From assembly GCF_002835805.1 (NCBI RefSeq), contig NZ_PISE01000040.1, forward strand, positions 1-64,000: a stretch of DNA of 64,000 nt. The letters are read 5' to 3'. Below the pieces are notes generated by a model. That model ran no database searches. It was given only the letters and a program-made list of their open reading frames with translations, and was not told the origin of the DNA. The stretch is from Niallia nealsonii (lineage in GTDB: Bacteria > Bacillota > Bacilli > Bacillales > Cytobacillaceae). Position numbers and translations under genes: made by a program. Below are positions 24,235 to 34,006 of the stretch, one piece after another; position 1 is the stretch's first letter, and each line of letters starts with the position of its first letter.

Positions 24235-24891
24235 GTGGTGAGGCATTTGGATAATCATATAGAGATATCAGCCGTTTGGATTCAAGCGATCGGTACTATT
24301 ATATCTGCTATTGCTAACAGTTCATTTGATATTTTTACATCTGAACAGGGAGATGCATTAGATTTATATGGAAATGTATTGCAAGCCACTGGAAATGCTA
24401 TTCAAGCAGATCAACAGGAAACAGTTACATTTGAAAAAATTGGGACGGAAATACAAGCGGCTGGCAATGTAATGGTTGCTGGTGCCTTTATCTGCTTAAC
24501 AGATCATGTAAATACAACCCTTTTTATAAAGGGGAATTGGCTTCAAGCTTTTGGTGCTCTTGTAGAAGCGGTCGATGAATACTTGGATAACTCAGGGCCT
24601 AAGCAGCCGTTAAATATTTATGGAAATGCCACTCAGGCAATTGGCAATTCATTTCAAGCAATTGGTGGATTACAGGAGCAAAGAAATAATCTGGAGAAAG
24701 CTGAGTTTTTAGTCATCAGCGGCAGTTGGATTCAGGCAATAGGTTCTATTTTGAATGCAATTGGTCAAACGCAAGAAGAATTGTCGGAAAATAATCATCA
24801 AGGAAAAAATAAAACGGAAAAGAAGAAGAATGATATTTTTAAGGGATATAATATCGATTATTATTCTACTGTAAATCAAGAAAAAAAATAG
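24235..24891 (+). CDS. Repetitive DUF6944-like protein
   Basis: A 218-residue protein built of degenerate repeats with the pattern hydrophobic-Q-A-x-G-N/S-x-x-x-A: VWIQAIGTIISAI (residues 14-26), NVLQATGNAIQA, TEIQAAGNVMVA, NWLQAFGALVEA, NATQAIGNSFQAIGG and SWIQAIGSILNAIG. A lysine-rich tail covers the last 35 residues. This fits what I recall as the DUF6944 repetitive proteins of Bacillaceae, of unknown function. There is no signal peptide. Amphipathic helices stacked by the repeats are likely. The start is a GTG at 24235 or 24238, after AGGGAAAA. Confidence 0.7.
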   Translation: MVRHLDNHIEISAVWIQAIGTIISAIANSSFDIFTSEQGDALDLYGNVLQATGNAIQADQQETVTFEKIGTEIQAAGNVMVAGAFICLTDHVNTTLFIKGNWLQAFGALVEAVDEYLDNSGPKQPLNIYGNATQAIGNSFQAIGGLQEQRNNLEKAEFLVISGSWIQAIGSILNAIGQTQEELSENNHQGKNKTEKKKNDIFKGYNIDYYSTVNQEKK

Positions 24892-24935
24892 GGCAATAGC
24901 CATTTCAAAAGGTGCTGAATGGTTATTGCTCTATT
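24885..24935 (-). terminator. Terminator of the BASS transporter gene
   Basis: GGGCAATAGCCATTTCA and TGAATGGTTATTGCTC form a long stem with small mismatches. The T run is on the minus strand, matching the convergent gene at 25006. Confidence 0.75.
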
Positions 24936-25005
24936 GGGTATATTATGTAAGGGTTTTGGTAGTTACATACGCTTTAAACGGCAAATCTAATAAGCATTGA
25001 AATAG

Positions 25006-25980
25006 TTATGAAATATTCTTCTCTGTTAGTTTAACTGTTAATGGCTTATTGTAGATAATCCGTAATAGATGGCCATATAATGCAGCTAAAATCTGTTGAA
25101 ACAGCATGCCGATTACAACAGGAACGGCCACTTGTGGAGGAAAAAAGCTTACCGCTAATACAGCCCCAGCACTAATATTTCGCATTCCTCCAGAAAAAAT
25201 CATTCCAACGATTTCTTCCTTGCTCCTTTTTGTTACTATACCAAGAACCCATGCGAAAAAATAGCCAGAAAGAGCAATAAAAAAGACAGTAAGTGCGATT
25301 TGTATAAACTTCCTATCAATATTATGCAAATATGGAGCAACAACTGAGCTGTTAATACTCACTACAGCGGCTAAGCCTATTTTTGAAAAAGGAGCTAAAT
25401 TCTTATTCCACTTTTCACATGCAGTGGAGGAATAAAACTGATTTAAAGCCATACCTGCAATGGAAGGAAGTACAATCATTCCTAATAGACCTTTCATCAT
25501 ATCCCATATTGGCAAATGGACTGATTCTCCAACAAATAAGGACATCGAAAAGGGCACAATAAATGGAGACAGCATTGTATCGATGAGAATGATGGCCAAT
25601 GTAAGAGCCATATTTCCTTTATACATAGATACCCAAATAGCGCTTGTTATCCCTGTTGGAATAACAACGGCTAAAGTCAGTCCAGTGATTGTTAGAGGGT
25701 CATTATCGAAAAATAGGTGACCAAGCGCAAATGCCCATAATGGTGTAATCAGGTGAAGAACAACTAGAGTTAAAATCAGCGATAAGGGATGGACAATTGT
25801 ATGTTTAACTGATTTGAAATTGGATGTAAGACTTCCAGCGAATGTCATAGCAGCAAAAATCCATGGCACTAAAAAAGATAAATAATGTAAGTAATCAGCC
25901 AGGATAACACCAATAACAACACTAGCAGGAGTAAGAAGGGGCATCCATTTGCCAAGAAAGGCATTTGTTTTTTGCAACAT
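25006..25980 (-). CDS. Bile acid:sodium symporter (BASS) family transporter
   Basis: A 324-residue protein with about ten membrane segments. It has TLAVVIPTGITSAIWVSMYKGN near residue 105 and GMIFSGGMRNISAGAVLAVSFF near residue 253, the two conserved crossover regions of the BASS fold. Bacterial members transport pantoate, bile acids or other organic anions; the substrate here is unknown. It is a single-gene unit, convergent with the repetitive protein gene. Confidence 0.82.
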   Translation of the reverse strand: MLQKTNAFLGKWMPLLTPASVVIGVILADYLHYLSFLVPWIFAAMTFAGSLTSNFKSVKHTIVHPLSLILTLVVLHLITPLWAFALGHLFFDNDPLTITGLTLAVVIPTGITSAIWVSMYKGNMALTLAIILIDTMLSPFIVPFSMSLFVGESVHLPIWDMMKGLLGMIVLPSIAGMALNQFYSSTACEKWNKNLAPFSKIGLAAVVSINSSVVAPYLHNIDRKFIQIALTVFFIALSGYFFAWVLGIVTKRSKEEIVGMIFSGGMRNISAGAVLAVSFFPPQVAVPVVIGMLFQQILAALYGHLLRIIYNKPLTVKLTEKNIS

Positions 25981-26244
25981 CTACAAGACTCCAATCATAT
26001 ATTCTTTTATTTATAGTTTAAAGAAAGTGAATTTTGAATATTTCGATAAAAACAGCGATTAAATTTTATTATAGCAAAAGCAAATGAATTATAAAGAACC
26101 CACGTAAAATAAATTTGTCAATATTTTCACAAATTCAAGAGAAAAGATGGAGACAAAAGACAACTTGTTTAAGCAAGGTGAAAAATCTTCTTTGAAAATA
26201 GAAAGGTAAAATAATAGGCACTAACTAAAAGGAGAGAATAAACA

Positions 26245-26910
26245 TTATACTTCTGCTAAGGCTTCTATTTTATCGGAGGATAAAACGACAACTCCTTTTT
26301 GATCCATTTGTGCAATCTTATACATTGTGCTAGCTACTTTTTCTGCATGAATCCCTTTATATTTTTTTAAAGGACCTGCCATTAAAGGATGAAGAAGAGG
26401 GAGAATAAATGAACTTAACTTTTCTCCAAAACGAAATTCCTCTCTTTCGCCTAATAATAACGATGGTTGGAGAATTAAAAGAGCTTCAAAGGACAATGCT
26501 TCCAGCTTTTCTTCCAATATTCCCTTTATCCTGCTGTAAAAAATAGAGGATTTGCTATTTGCCCCAATTGCGCTAATAACGATAAATTGTTTCGCTCCCA
26601 TTTGTTTTCCTAATTCTGCACATTTTATAGGATAATCTACATCAATTTTCATCATATTTTTTTGGTTTTTTGCTTTTTTGATGGTAGTACCGAGACAACA
26701 ATAAATATCATCCACTGCGAAATATTGTTGATATTGATCTAGTTGATCAAAATCGATAATCACTTCTTTTAGTGCTTTATGTCTGTACTCAAGTGGTTTC
26801 CGTACGAAGGCGATAATCTCTTTATATGTATTGCTTTGCAGAAGTATTTGTAATAAATGTTCACCGACAAGACCGGTTGCCCCAATAATTAATGCTTTTT
26901 TCTCCATTAT
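26245..26910 (-). CDS. NAD(P)-binding oxidoreductase, YraR/HTATIP2-like
   Basis: A 221-residue short atypical Rossmann protein. It has the nucleotide loop KALIIGATGLVGEHLLQ at residues 4-20, CCLGTTIKKAKNQK near 75, FIVISAIGANSKSSIFYSRIKG with the Y-x-x-x-K pair near 128, and LILQPSLLLGEREE near 150. This pattern is that of the YraR/Tat-interacting-like oxidoreductases. The start ATG 26910 follows AAGGGGAT; the longer frame lacks a site. The cellular role is unknown. Confidence 0.75.
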   Translation of the reverse strand: MMEKKALIIGATGLVGEHLLQILLQSNTYKEIIAFVRKPLEYRHKALKEVIIDFDQLDQYQQYFAVDDIYCCLGTTIKKAKNQKNMMKIDVDYPIKCAELGKQMGAKQFIVISAIGANSKSSIFYSRIKGILEEKLEALSFEALLILQPSLLLGEREEFRFGEKLSSFILPLLHPLMAGPLKKYKGIHAEKVASTMYKIAQMDQKGVVVLSSDKIEALAEV

Positions 26911-27148
26911 TACTATCCCCTTCGTCAGTTTATTCATATAGTATAACAAAGATCTATGCCGCCACACATAAATCCACCCTTTTAATCAGGAAAAGTTAAA
27001 GCTTAATGCAAGAAAGATGATGGCGTTTTCCATTGTTTTTCGCGCCATTGCCCCAATTGGGATGGATGAATACTTAATAAAACTACACATATAAATAAAG
27101 AAAGTTTCCGCATTACTTATGTTTGGGGGCTCGGAACGGAGGGCTGCT

Positions 27149-27919
27149 ATGTATAAATTAGAAGTGCAAAACAATAGTAAGATTTTTAAAAAAGATGGGA
27201 AAGAATTTTTTGCGTTAAAAAATGCGAATTTAAAGATAGAAGAAGGAAAGTTTGTCAGCATTATTGGACCTAGCGGCTGTGGAAAGTCTACTTTGTTTAA
27301 TATTATTGCAGGACTTATTCATCCGACAACGGGAAATGTCCTTTTAGATGGGAAAAATATTGTCGGGCAAAATGGCTATGTAGGATATATGCTGCAAAAG
27401 GATTTGCTTTTGCCTTGGCGCACCATTTTGCATAATGTAATATTAGGTCTTGAAATAAAAGGGATCCGCAAAAAGGAAGCGATAGAAAGGGCTATGCCTT
27501 TGCTTGAGAAGTATGGCTTAGGAGGTTTTGAGAATCATTATCCAGATGAACTGTCAGGGGGGATGAGGCAACGAGCTGCTCTTTTGCGTACCCTTTTATA
27601 TGACCAGGATATTATTTTGCTTGATGAGCCCTTTGGCGCTTTAGATGCACAAACAAGATTAATGATGCAAGAATGGCTGCTGCAAATATGGGAGGATTTT
27701 AGAAAAACGGTGCTTTTTATAACACATGATATTGATGAGGCCATTTTCTTATCGGATGAGATTTATATTTTAACTAAAAGACCGGGAACAATTAAAGAAA
27801 AAGTTGCGGTGCCTTTAAAAAGACCTAGAGATGAACAAACTTTATTAGGTACCGATTTTATTGAATTAAAAAAACATGTATTAACTGTTTTAAAAAGTGA
27901 TGAAAAGGAAGAGGTATAA
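27149..27919 (+). CDS. ABC importer ATPase (SsuB/TauB/YtlC-like)
   Basis: A 256-residue ABC ATPase. Walker A is GPSGCGKST near residue 40, the Q-loop is GYMLQKDLLLPWRT, the signature LSGGMRQRAALLRTLL and Walker B IILLDEPFGALDAQTR. The Q-loop with LLPW is typical of the nitrate/sulfonate/taurine class. ATG 27149 lies 5 nt after CGGAGGG. It energises the permease encoded next, 19 nt downstream. Confidence 0.88.
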   Translation: MYKLEVQNNSKIFKKDGKEFFALKNANLKIEEGKFVSIIGPSGCGKSTLFNIIAGLIHPTTGNVLLDGKNIVGQNGYVGYMLQKDLLLPWRTILHNVILGLEIKGIRKKEAIERAMPLLEKYGLGGFENHYPDELSGGMRQRAALLRTLLYDQDIILLDEPFGALDAQTRLMMQEWLLQIWEDFRKTVLFITHDIDEAIFLSDEIYILTKRPGTIKEKVAVPLKRPRDEQTLLGTDFIELKKHVLTVLKSDEKEEV

Positions 27920-27938
27920 GAGAAAGGAGCAACTAACT

Positions 27939-28757
27939 GTGTCAAGAAAAAAAGACAGCGCCATTCCTTTCATAGAAGATGAAGAAGCAAAGGAAAAAAG
28001 ACGGCTAAGATTAACTATATATGGACAATGGGCGATTGGAATCTTATTGATTATAGGTTGGGAGCTATTTACACAGTGGAAAGTATTAGACTCTTATTAT
28101 TGGAGCAGCCCTTCGATCATATGGAAAACTGCTTATATAGCTTTTATGGAAGGAACATTGTTGGATGATCTTCTTTATACATCCGGTGCTACTATTCTAG
28201 GCTTTATAACCGGAACTTTCGCAGGGGCATTATTAGGCCTTTCCTTTTGGTGGTCTTACTATTATTCCAGAATTTCAGAGCCCTATTTAATTGCATTTAA
28301 TGCTGTGCCAAAACTTGCGTTAGCGCCGGTGCTTGTTATCTTATTTGGAATAGGATTTAGTTCTAAAGTGATTTTAGCTTTTATGATGACAGTTATTGTA
28401 ACAGCATTAGCTGCATATAGTGGTGTTAAAAGTGTTGATGCTGATTTAGAAAAATTGATGTATTCTTTGGGAGCAAAAAAAATCCATGTATTTACAAAAG
28501 TTGTCGTGCCAACGAGTATGCCATGGATTGTAAGCAGCTTAAAAATCAATATAGCATTAGCGCTTGCAGGAACAATTGTAGGAGAATTTATCAGTTCAAG
28601 ACAGGGTATTGGCAGGATGATTCTTTATGCTGGGCAAATTATGAATATTAATCTGGTTTGGGTGGGAGTGGTTGTTTTATCCCTTTTATCCATTTTGATG
28701 TATTTTGCTACCGTCTGGATAGAGAAAATTTTATTAAAAGGAAGACATGGCAGTTAA
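27939..28757 (+). CDS. ABC importer permease (SsuC/YtlD-like)
   Basis: A 272-residue permease. A charged N-terminal arm of about 30 residues is followed by six hydrophobic helices. The EAA-type loop VDADLEKLMYSLGAKKIHVF lies near residue 170, with VGEFISSRQGIGRMI later. I choose GTG 27939 (VSRKKDSA), 9-10 nt after AAAGGAG. It pairs with the ATPase before it and the binding protein after it. Confidence 0.85.
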   Translation: MSRKKDSAIPFIEDEEAKEKRRLRLTIYGQWAIGILLIIGWELFTQWKVLDSYYWSSPSIIWKTAYIAFMEGTLLDDLLYTSGATILGFITGTFAGALLGLSFWWSYYYSRISEPYLIAFNAVPKLALAPVLVILFGIGFSSKVILAFMMTVIVTALAAYSGVKSVDADLEKLMYSLGAKKIHVFTKVVVPTSMPWIVSSLKINIALALAGTIVGEFISSRQGIGRMILYAGQIMNINLVWVGVVVLSLLSILMYFATVWIEKILLKGRHGS

Positions 28758-28938
28758 TTTTATTTTTGCTAAAAAAAGAAAGGGACTAACAATTGTTATA
28801 AGCAATCTGCTTTCATCATACTACACATAGAACATTTCTCCACTTATTCTCCACTTTCTATTTTCTCCGATATCTTATTCCTAAAAATATTAACACCTTT
28901 CTTTTTTTATTTTTTATATAAAAAAAGGGGGAATTAAT

Positions 28939-29964
28939 TTGAAAAGATGCCAGCTATTTCTCATTGTTTGTGTAAGTTTTGTACTCATGCTAGCAGGCTG
29001 TACTTCTAAAAGAGAAGAGTCTGGGAGTGGAAAAGGTGATGGATTAAAAAAGATTACCATTGCAGAGCCAGTACATTTAATTGGATATTTGCCATTATAT
29101 GTTGCAATAGAGGAAGGGTATTTTAAAGAAGAGGGGCTGGATGTAGAAGTCATTACTGCAACAGGTGGTGCTCATGTAACGTCTGTCATTGGCGGTGATG
29201 CTTGGGGAAATATTGCTGGACCTGACTCTAACCAAATGGCCAATAAAGGCAACTCAGATCCTATTGTATCTGTAGTAAATGTGGTCAATCGGGCAAATGT
29301 ATACTTAATGGGTAATGAAGATAAGAATATTGACAGCAGCAATAAAGAGGAGTTAAAAAGCTATTTGGAAGGCAAGACTATTGCAGCAGGTCGTTTTGGA
29401 GGAAGCCCTAATTTATTGACAAGATGGCTTTTAATGGATGTAGGCTTAGATCCGGCAACGGATGTGGTATTAGAGGAACCAGCAGATGCTAGTGCAGTTG
29501 TTTCTCTTGTGGAGTCAGGGAAAGCTGATATTGCTAATGGCGGGGAACCACAAATAACAGAAGGAATTAAAAAAGGTGTATGGAAAGAGCCGTTTTACAG
29601 TTTCACAAGTTTAGGAGATTATCCATATTCGGTGTTAAGTGTAAAAAAATCTACGATTGAAAAAGAGCCAAAAGTGGTTGAAGGTTTTGTAAGAGCTGTA
29701 TTAAAAGGCTTAAAGGCAGTAGATGAAGACCATGAGCTTGCAATGAAAGTGCTAAAAGCAGAATTTTCATCCACATCAGATGAAAGTTTGCAGGCATCCC
29801 TTGATCGAGCTTATGCGGATAAATTATGGAGCAAAGATGGATATATATCAAAAGAAGCTTTAGCAAAACCAATGGAAGTAGTGGAAAAAACAGGAGTTTA
29901 TAAAGATGGCTATGAGTATGATAAGTTAGTTGATATGCAGTTTGTTGAAAAGCTAACAGAATAG
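28939..29964 (+). CDS. ABC importer substrate-binding lipoprotein (NMT1/SsuA/YtlA-like)
   Basis: A 341-residue exported lipoprotein. The signal peptide ends in lipobox LAGC with the lipidated Cys at residue 21. The mature part follows the NMT1/SsuA pattern (LIGYLPLYVAIEEGYFKEEG, VVSLVESGKADIANGGEP, KEPKVVEGFVRAVLKGLKAV). It should deliver a small anion or aromatic precursor, such as a sulfonate or pyrimidine, to the permease. A 181-bp AT-rich gap separates it from the permease gene, larger than the other spacings. The ligand cannot be read. Confidence 0.85.
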   Translation: MKRCQLFLIVCVSFVLMLAGCTSKREESGSGKGDGLKKITIAEPVHLIGYLPLYVAIEEGYFKEEGLDVEVITATGGAHVTSVIGGDAWGNIAGPDSNQMANKGNSDPIVSVVNVVNRANVYLMGNEDKNIDSSNKEELKSYLEGKTIAAGRFGGSPNLLTRWLLMDVGLDPATDVVLEEPADASAVVSLVESGKADIANGGEPQITEGIKKGVWKEPFYSFTSLGDYPYSVLSVKKSTIEKEPKVVEGFVRAVLKGLKAVDEDHELAMKVLKAEFSSTSDESLQASLDRAYADKLWSKDGYISKEALAKPMEVVEKTGVYKDGYEYDKLVDMQFVEKLTE

Positions 29965-29978
29965 TAGTAAATAGATAA

Positions 29979-30018
29979 GGAAGTCGAAGTGAATATCCTT
30001 GTTCTTCGATTTCCTTTT
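29979..30018 (+). terminator. Terminator of the ABC importer operon
   Basis: GGAAGTCGAAG (29979-29989) and CTTCGATTTCC (30004-30014) pair with one G-U. A T run follows. Confidence 0.75.
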
Positions 30019-30217
30019 GTAAGTTGCTTATTATAATAATATAAAATAGTTCATAATTCCTTTCCTTTTGGTGGGGTTTTTTTATATTGGTAAGGGACTT
30101 CAAACGATATTAGAATCGACTAATTTCTATTTATATATTGTTGAATAGATTCATTAAGAGATAAAATAAAAAGTAACAGATTATTAGATAAATAAAGAAT
30201 ATGGAAGGAGCAGGTTA

Positions 30218-31459
30218 ATGTCGAATGAGCCATTGAATCCGTTCCGACGGGAAATGTATGATTCCCTTGAAGCATTTGTTGACCATGTAAGTGATTTACT
30301 TGGATGTCCCATTACATTAGAAGATACACATCATCGGGTTCTAGTATACTCAAGCCATGATGATGAAACAGATATAGTGCGCATTTCAACCATTATAAGC
30401 AGAAGAGTGCCAGAAAAAGTAATAAACCGATTATGGAAAGACGGTGTAATTCCTCAATTGCTTCAAAGCAAAAGGCCTATTCGCATACTGGAGAAAAAGG
30501 AGATAGGGCTTGGGAACAGAGTGGCGGTTTCTATTTGGCGAGGGGAAGAAGTAATAGGATATATTTGGGCAGTTGAAATAAAGGAGCTGCTAACAGATGA
30601 ACAAATGCGGATACTCGAGTATGCTGCATCTATTGGAAAACACCTTATGTCGCGATTTGGCAGGAATAAAGGGAGTTTAAATCAAGATAATCAAGAGTTT
30701 TTTTGGAGATTATTAACAGGTCATGTTGGCGAAAAAGAAGCAGAAGAAAAATTAAAGGAAATCGGCATTCCTGCACCCGCTTCATTTACTATAATGGTAT
30801 GTCGTTTTAATGAAGTGATAACAAAGGAAATAGAACGTCATATTTTATATTTATTAAAAATAGCAGAAGATGTAAAAATAGTCCTTTCCACAATAGATGA
30901 TAATGAATTGATCCTTTTAACAAATCAGATGGATGCAAAAAGTAAATCTTCTGTTACTTATAAAAAGTTTATACAAGGCTTTCAAAAACATCTAAAGGAA
31001 CGCTTTTGTATTGCTGATGTTAAGGGGAGTTTTGGAGGAATCTACAAAGACGCAAAGTATATAAGAAAAAGTTATAAAGAAGCAAAAACAGTGTTAGAAG
31101 TTCAGCTGAAATTCCCACAAGAAGCTCACGCTTTTATTAATTATCAAGATTTAGGAATCTATCAGTTTTTGGACGTTATATTAGAAAAGCGAAAGCAAGA
31201 TGGATTTGAAAATTTAGCAATTAAGAAGCTGAATGAATATGATAGGTCTCATAATACGGAATTATTGGCAACCCTCGAAGCTTACTTGGATGAAAGTGAA
31301 AGTATGCAAAAAACAGTGGCCAGACTACATATCCATGCAAATACTTTGAGTTATCGCCTCAAACGGATAGCGAATATTATGGAAATTGACATAACCTCTC
31401 CGGCGCAAAAATTTATGCTTTATCTAGATTTAAAGCTTATGCATTGGATTAAAAACTAA
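30218..31459 (+). CDS. adeR: PucR-family transcriptional regulator, AdeR-like
   Basis: A 413-residue regulator. The N-terminal sensory region (CPITLEDTHHRVLVYSSHDD) is followed by a GGDEF-like middle part and a C-terminal PucR helix-turn-helix (ARLHIHANTLSYRLKRIANI, residues about 370-390). In B. subtilis AdeR (YukF) is the adjacent activator of alanine dehydrogenase. The same arrangement here, 135 bp before ald and on the same strand, supports that name. The start ATG follows GGAGCAGG. Confidence 0.82.
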   Translation: MSNEPLNPFRREMYDSLEAFVDHVSDLLGCPITLEDTHHRVLVYSSHDDETDIVRISTIISRRVPEKVINRLWKDGVIPQLLQSKRPIRILEKKEIGLGNRVAVSIWRGEEVIGYIWAVEIKELLTDEQMRILEYAASIGKHLMSRFGRNKGSLNQDNQEFFWRLLTGHVGEKEAEEKLKEIGIPAPASFTIMVCRFNEVITKEIERHILYLLKIAEDVKIVLSTIDDNELILLTNQMDAKSKSSVTYKKFIQGFQKHLKERFCIADVKGSFGGIYKDAKYIRKSYKEAKTVLEVQLKFPQEAHAFINYQDLGIYQFLDVILEKRKQDGFENLAIKKLNEYDRSHNTELLATLEAYLDESESMQKTVARLHIHANTLSYRLKRIANIMEIDITSPAQKFMLYLDLKLMHWIKN

Positions 31460-31482
31460 GTTTTGTGAATTTTCACAAAACT
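31459..31482. promoter_or_regulatory. 24-bp inverted repeat before ald
   Basis: AGTTTTGTGAA-TT-TTCACAAAACT overlaps the adeR stop codon and lies about 75 bp upstream of a TATAAT at 31536-31541. It could be the AdeR activator site or a terminator stem. The arms look Rex-like, but the spacing is 2 bp too short for a Rex box. Confidence 0.55.
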
Positions 31483-31594
31483 AATATGAGATATTTAGTA
31501 TTTTAAACAATGATTATTTTCAACCTCCATCTTATTATAATGATAAGAGATATAACTAATTAACGTTATAAAAAATGACAAGGAGGAAGAGAAA

Positions 31595-32731
31595 ATGATT
31601 ATTGGAATTCCAAAAGAAATAAAAAACAATGAAAATAGAGTAGCGATTACTCCATCTGGTGTTTCTTTTTTGGCAAAAGGAGGACATGATGTATTAGTTG
31701 AGGCAAATGCTGGCATTGGCAGTGGATTTGCAAATGAGGAATACAGTGCAGCAGGGGCTAAAGTAATAGATACCGCGAAGGAAGTTTGGGATACGTCGGA
31801 GATGATTATTAAAGTAAAAGAGCCGCTGTCTTCGGAGTACGGTTTCTTCCGCAAGGGACTTATTCTCTTTACTTATTTGCATTTAGCTGCAGAAAAGGAA
31901 TTGGCAAAAGCTCTAACGGACAAGGGTGTTACTTCCATTGCTTATGAAACTATTGAGGTAAATGGGAAACTTCCATTGCTAACGCCGATGAGCGAAGTGG
32001 CTGGAAGAATGGCTGTGCAAATCGGCGCACAATTTTTAGAACAGCCGCATGGTGGCAAAGGGATTTTGCTTGCTGGAGTGCCTGGAGTGAAAAGAGGCAA
32101 TGTAACTATTATTGGCGGTGGTATTGTTGGGACAAATGCAGCGAAAATTGCTATTGGCTTAGGTGCAAGTGTTACATTATTAGATTTGAACCCAGAAAGA
32201 TTAAGAGAATTAGATAATCAATTTGGCGCAAGTTTAAACACGGTTATTTCAAATCCTGCAAATATTGAAGAAGCCGTAATTGGTGCTGATTTAGTAATCG
32301 GTGCTGTATTAATTCCAGGTGCAAAAGCTCCGAAGCTAGTAACAGAAGAAATGGTAAAGAAAATGTCTCCAGGGTCTGTTATTGTGGATGTTGCAATAGA
32401 CCAAGGCGGCATCTTTGAAACAGTCGACCATATTACTACACATGATAATCCAACATATGTAAAACATGGTGTCGTTCATTATGCTGTTGCCAATATGCCA
32501 GGTGCTGTTCCTAGAACATCTACGATCGCTTTAACGAATGTTACGATTCCTTATGCATGGCAAATTGCAAACCAAGGTGCTGTTGCGGCGATTGAAAGCA
32601 ATTACGCAATTAAACAAGGAGTAAATACATTTGATGGACATATTACGTATGCACCTGTCGCGAAAGGTCTAGGATTTGAATATACTCCTGTACAAGAAGT
32701 GATTAATAGTTTATCAACTACAATTGTTTAA
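31595..32731 (+). CDS. ald: Alanine dehydrogenase
   Basis: A 378-residue protein of full length. The N-terminal signature is [20 protein letters not shown], with [13 protein letters not shown], the NAD-binding loop [21 protein letters not shown] near residue 170, and the substrate-region [16 protein letters not shown] near 300. It deaminates L-alanine to pyruvate and ammonia with NAD, used in alanine catabolism and sporulation in Bacillus. The start follows AAGGAGGA. It lies downstream of its likely activator adeR and ends at a strong terminator. Confidence 0.97.
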   Translation: MIIGIPKEIKNNENRVAITPSGVSFLAKGGHDVLVEANAGIGSGFANEEYSAAGAKVIDTAKEVWDTSEMIIKVKEPLSSEYGFFRKGLILFTYLHLAAEKELAKALTDKGVTSIAYETIEVNGKLPLLTPMSEVAGRMAVQIGAQFLEQPHGGKGILLAGVPGVKRGNVTIIGGGIVGTNAAKIAIGLGASVTLLDLNPERLRELDNQFGASLNTVISNPANIEEAVIGADLVIGAVLIPGAKAPKLVTEEMVKKMSPGSVIVDVAIDQGGIFETVDHITTHDNPTYVKHGVVHYAVANMPGAVPRTSTIALTNVTIPYAWQIANQGAVAAIESNYAIKQGVNTFDGHITYAPVAKGLGFEYTPVQEVINSLSTTIV

Positions 32732-32755
32732 TAAACAAGTTGGATGGAATCTAAA

Positions 32756-32796
32756 CGGGCTTATCTTGATCTTATTCAAGATAAGCCCGCTTTTTA
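32756..32796 (+). terminator. Terminator of ald
   Basis: CGGGCTTATCTTGA and TCAAGATAAGCCCG form a perfect 14-bp stem. A T run follows. Confidence 0.93.
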
Positions 32797-33064
32797 TTTC
32801 AGCAGCGCGGGATAAGTTTTTTTAGGCGAAAATTGTTCTATTAGTATGGTTTTTGTTGCTTTTATATGGGGCAACTCAAGTAGAATTGCACTTTTGTTTG
32901 GGAGTAAGAGGTTGTGCAGAAATTTATAAATATGATCCTTTTGATAGGTAATTTCCAAAAATATGAAACTTTTTAGAGTAGAAAACGTATAAGAAAAGAG
33001 GGAATTAGTGTATGTTTGTTGCTGATATAAAAATTAATCACCAATAAAAAGGAAGGAGCAAGCT
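32797..33064. other. Intergenic region before the BcrA-type exporter
   Basis: The gap from the ald stop to the next start is 333 bp. Beyond the ald terminator I see only AT-rich sequence and the AAGGAGC ribosome binding site of the next gene. No conserved structure was recognised. Confidence 0.5.
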
Positions 33065-34006
33065 ATGTCTCAAAATGCGTTAGAGGTAAAGAATTTAACG
33101 AAAAAAATTAAAAGTAAAAAAATTGTAGATTCCGTTAGTTTTTCAGTTGAAAAAGGAGAAATTTTTGGTCTGTTAGGTCCGAATGGAGCAGGAAAAACAA
33201 CGATTATTCGGATGATCGTCAGTTTAATAAACAGAACAGATGGTGAGGTCGTAATTAATGGCCATCATTTAGATCAATCATTTGCTGAGGCAATGAGCAG
33301 TCTGGGGGCTATCGTTGAAAATCCGGAATTTTACAAGTATATGAGTGGGTATAAAAACTTACAGCATTACGCAAGAATGGCTAAAATGAAAATCTCAGAA
33401 GAACGATTGCAAGAAGTAATAAAACTAGTGGCATTGGAAAGTGCAATTCATCAAAAAGTGAAAACATATTCCCTAGGGATGCGCCAGCGGTTAGGTGTGG
33501 CCCAAGCATTATTACATAACCCTGCTATCTTAATTCTGGATGAACCAACAAACGGTCTTGATCCTCAAGGGATAAAAGAATTCCGCCAGTATCTCCATGA
33601 TTTAACTACACAAGGTATCTCCGTATTAGTATCTTCTCATTTGTTAGCTGAGATGCAGTTGATGTGCCACCGATTCGCTATAATTGAGCAGGGTAAACTC
33701 ATTCATATATCAACAATGGATGAAACGGTTGAAGAAGATAATGAAGAAAAAAGAGAGGTTGGCTTTGAAGTAGATAAGCCTGAACAAGCAATCTCTATCT
33801 TAAGAAATAGTGACATACCTTATGAGTTTATTCAGCAGCAGCATTCTACTCTGACGCTAAAGTTGACAAAATCATCTATTCCTTTAATAAATAAGTGGCT
33901 AGTAGAAAATGAAATAGGGGTATTTGCAATTACTGTAAGAAAATCAACTCTTGAAGACAGATTTTTAGAGATTACTAGCCCTCAAGGAGGGAAGCAGCAA
34001 TTATGA
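33065..34006 (+). CDS. ABC transporter ATPase, BcrA/lantibiotic-immunity type
   Basis: A 313-residue protein. The ABC ATPase domain covers about residues 1-215 (Walker A GPNGAGKTT, signature YSLGMRQRLGVAQALL, Walker B AILILDEPTNGLDPQG), with the C-terminal extension common in BcrA-like exporters. It is coupled by an ATGA overlap to the permease gene that follows. Such pairs expel peptide antibiotics such as bacitracin, or carry out other ABC-2 functions. No two-component system is adjacent, so the trigger is unknown. Confidence 0.87.
   Translation: MSQNALEVKNLTKKIKSKKIVDSVSFSVEKGEIFGLLGPNGAGKTTIIRMIVSLINRTDGEVVINGHHLDQSFAEAMSSLGAIVENPEFYKYMSGYKNLQHYARMAKMKISEERLQEVIKLVALESAIHQKVKTYSLGMRQRLGVAQALLHNPAILILDEPTNGLDPQGIKEFRQYLHDLTTQGISVLVSSHLLAEMQLMCHRFAIIEQGKLIHISTMDETVEEDNEEKREVGFEVDKPEQAISILRNSDIPYEFIQQQHSTLTLKLTKSSIPLINKWLVENEIGVFAITVRKSTLEDRFLEITSPQGGKQQL

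Noticed and set aside
26986-27148. Possible riboswitch before the SsuB-like ABC operon
   Set aside because: The leader contains no motif of S-box, TPP, FMN, guanidine or preQ1 RNAs that I can recognise.
31461-31480. Rex box before ald
   Set aside because: The TTGTGAA and TTCACAA arms are perfect but separated by 2 instead of 4 bases, which would rotate and shift the half-sites. It is reported as an unassigned inverted repeat instead.
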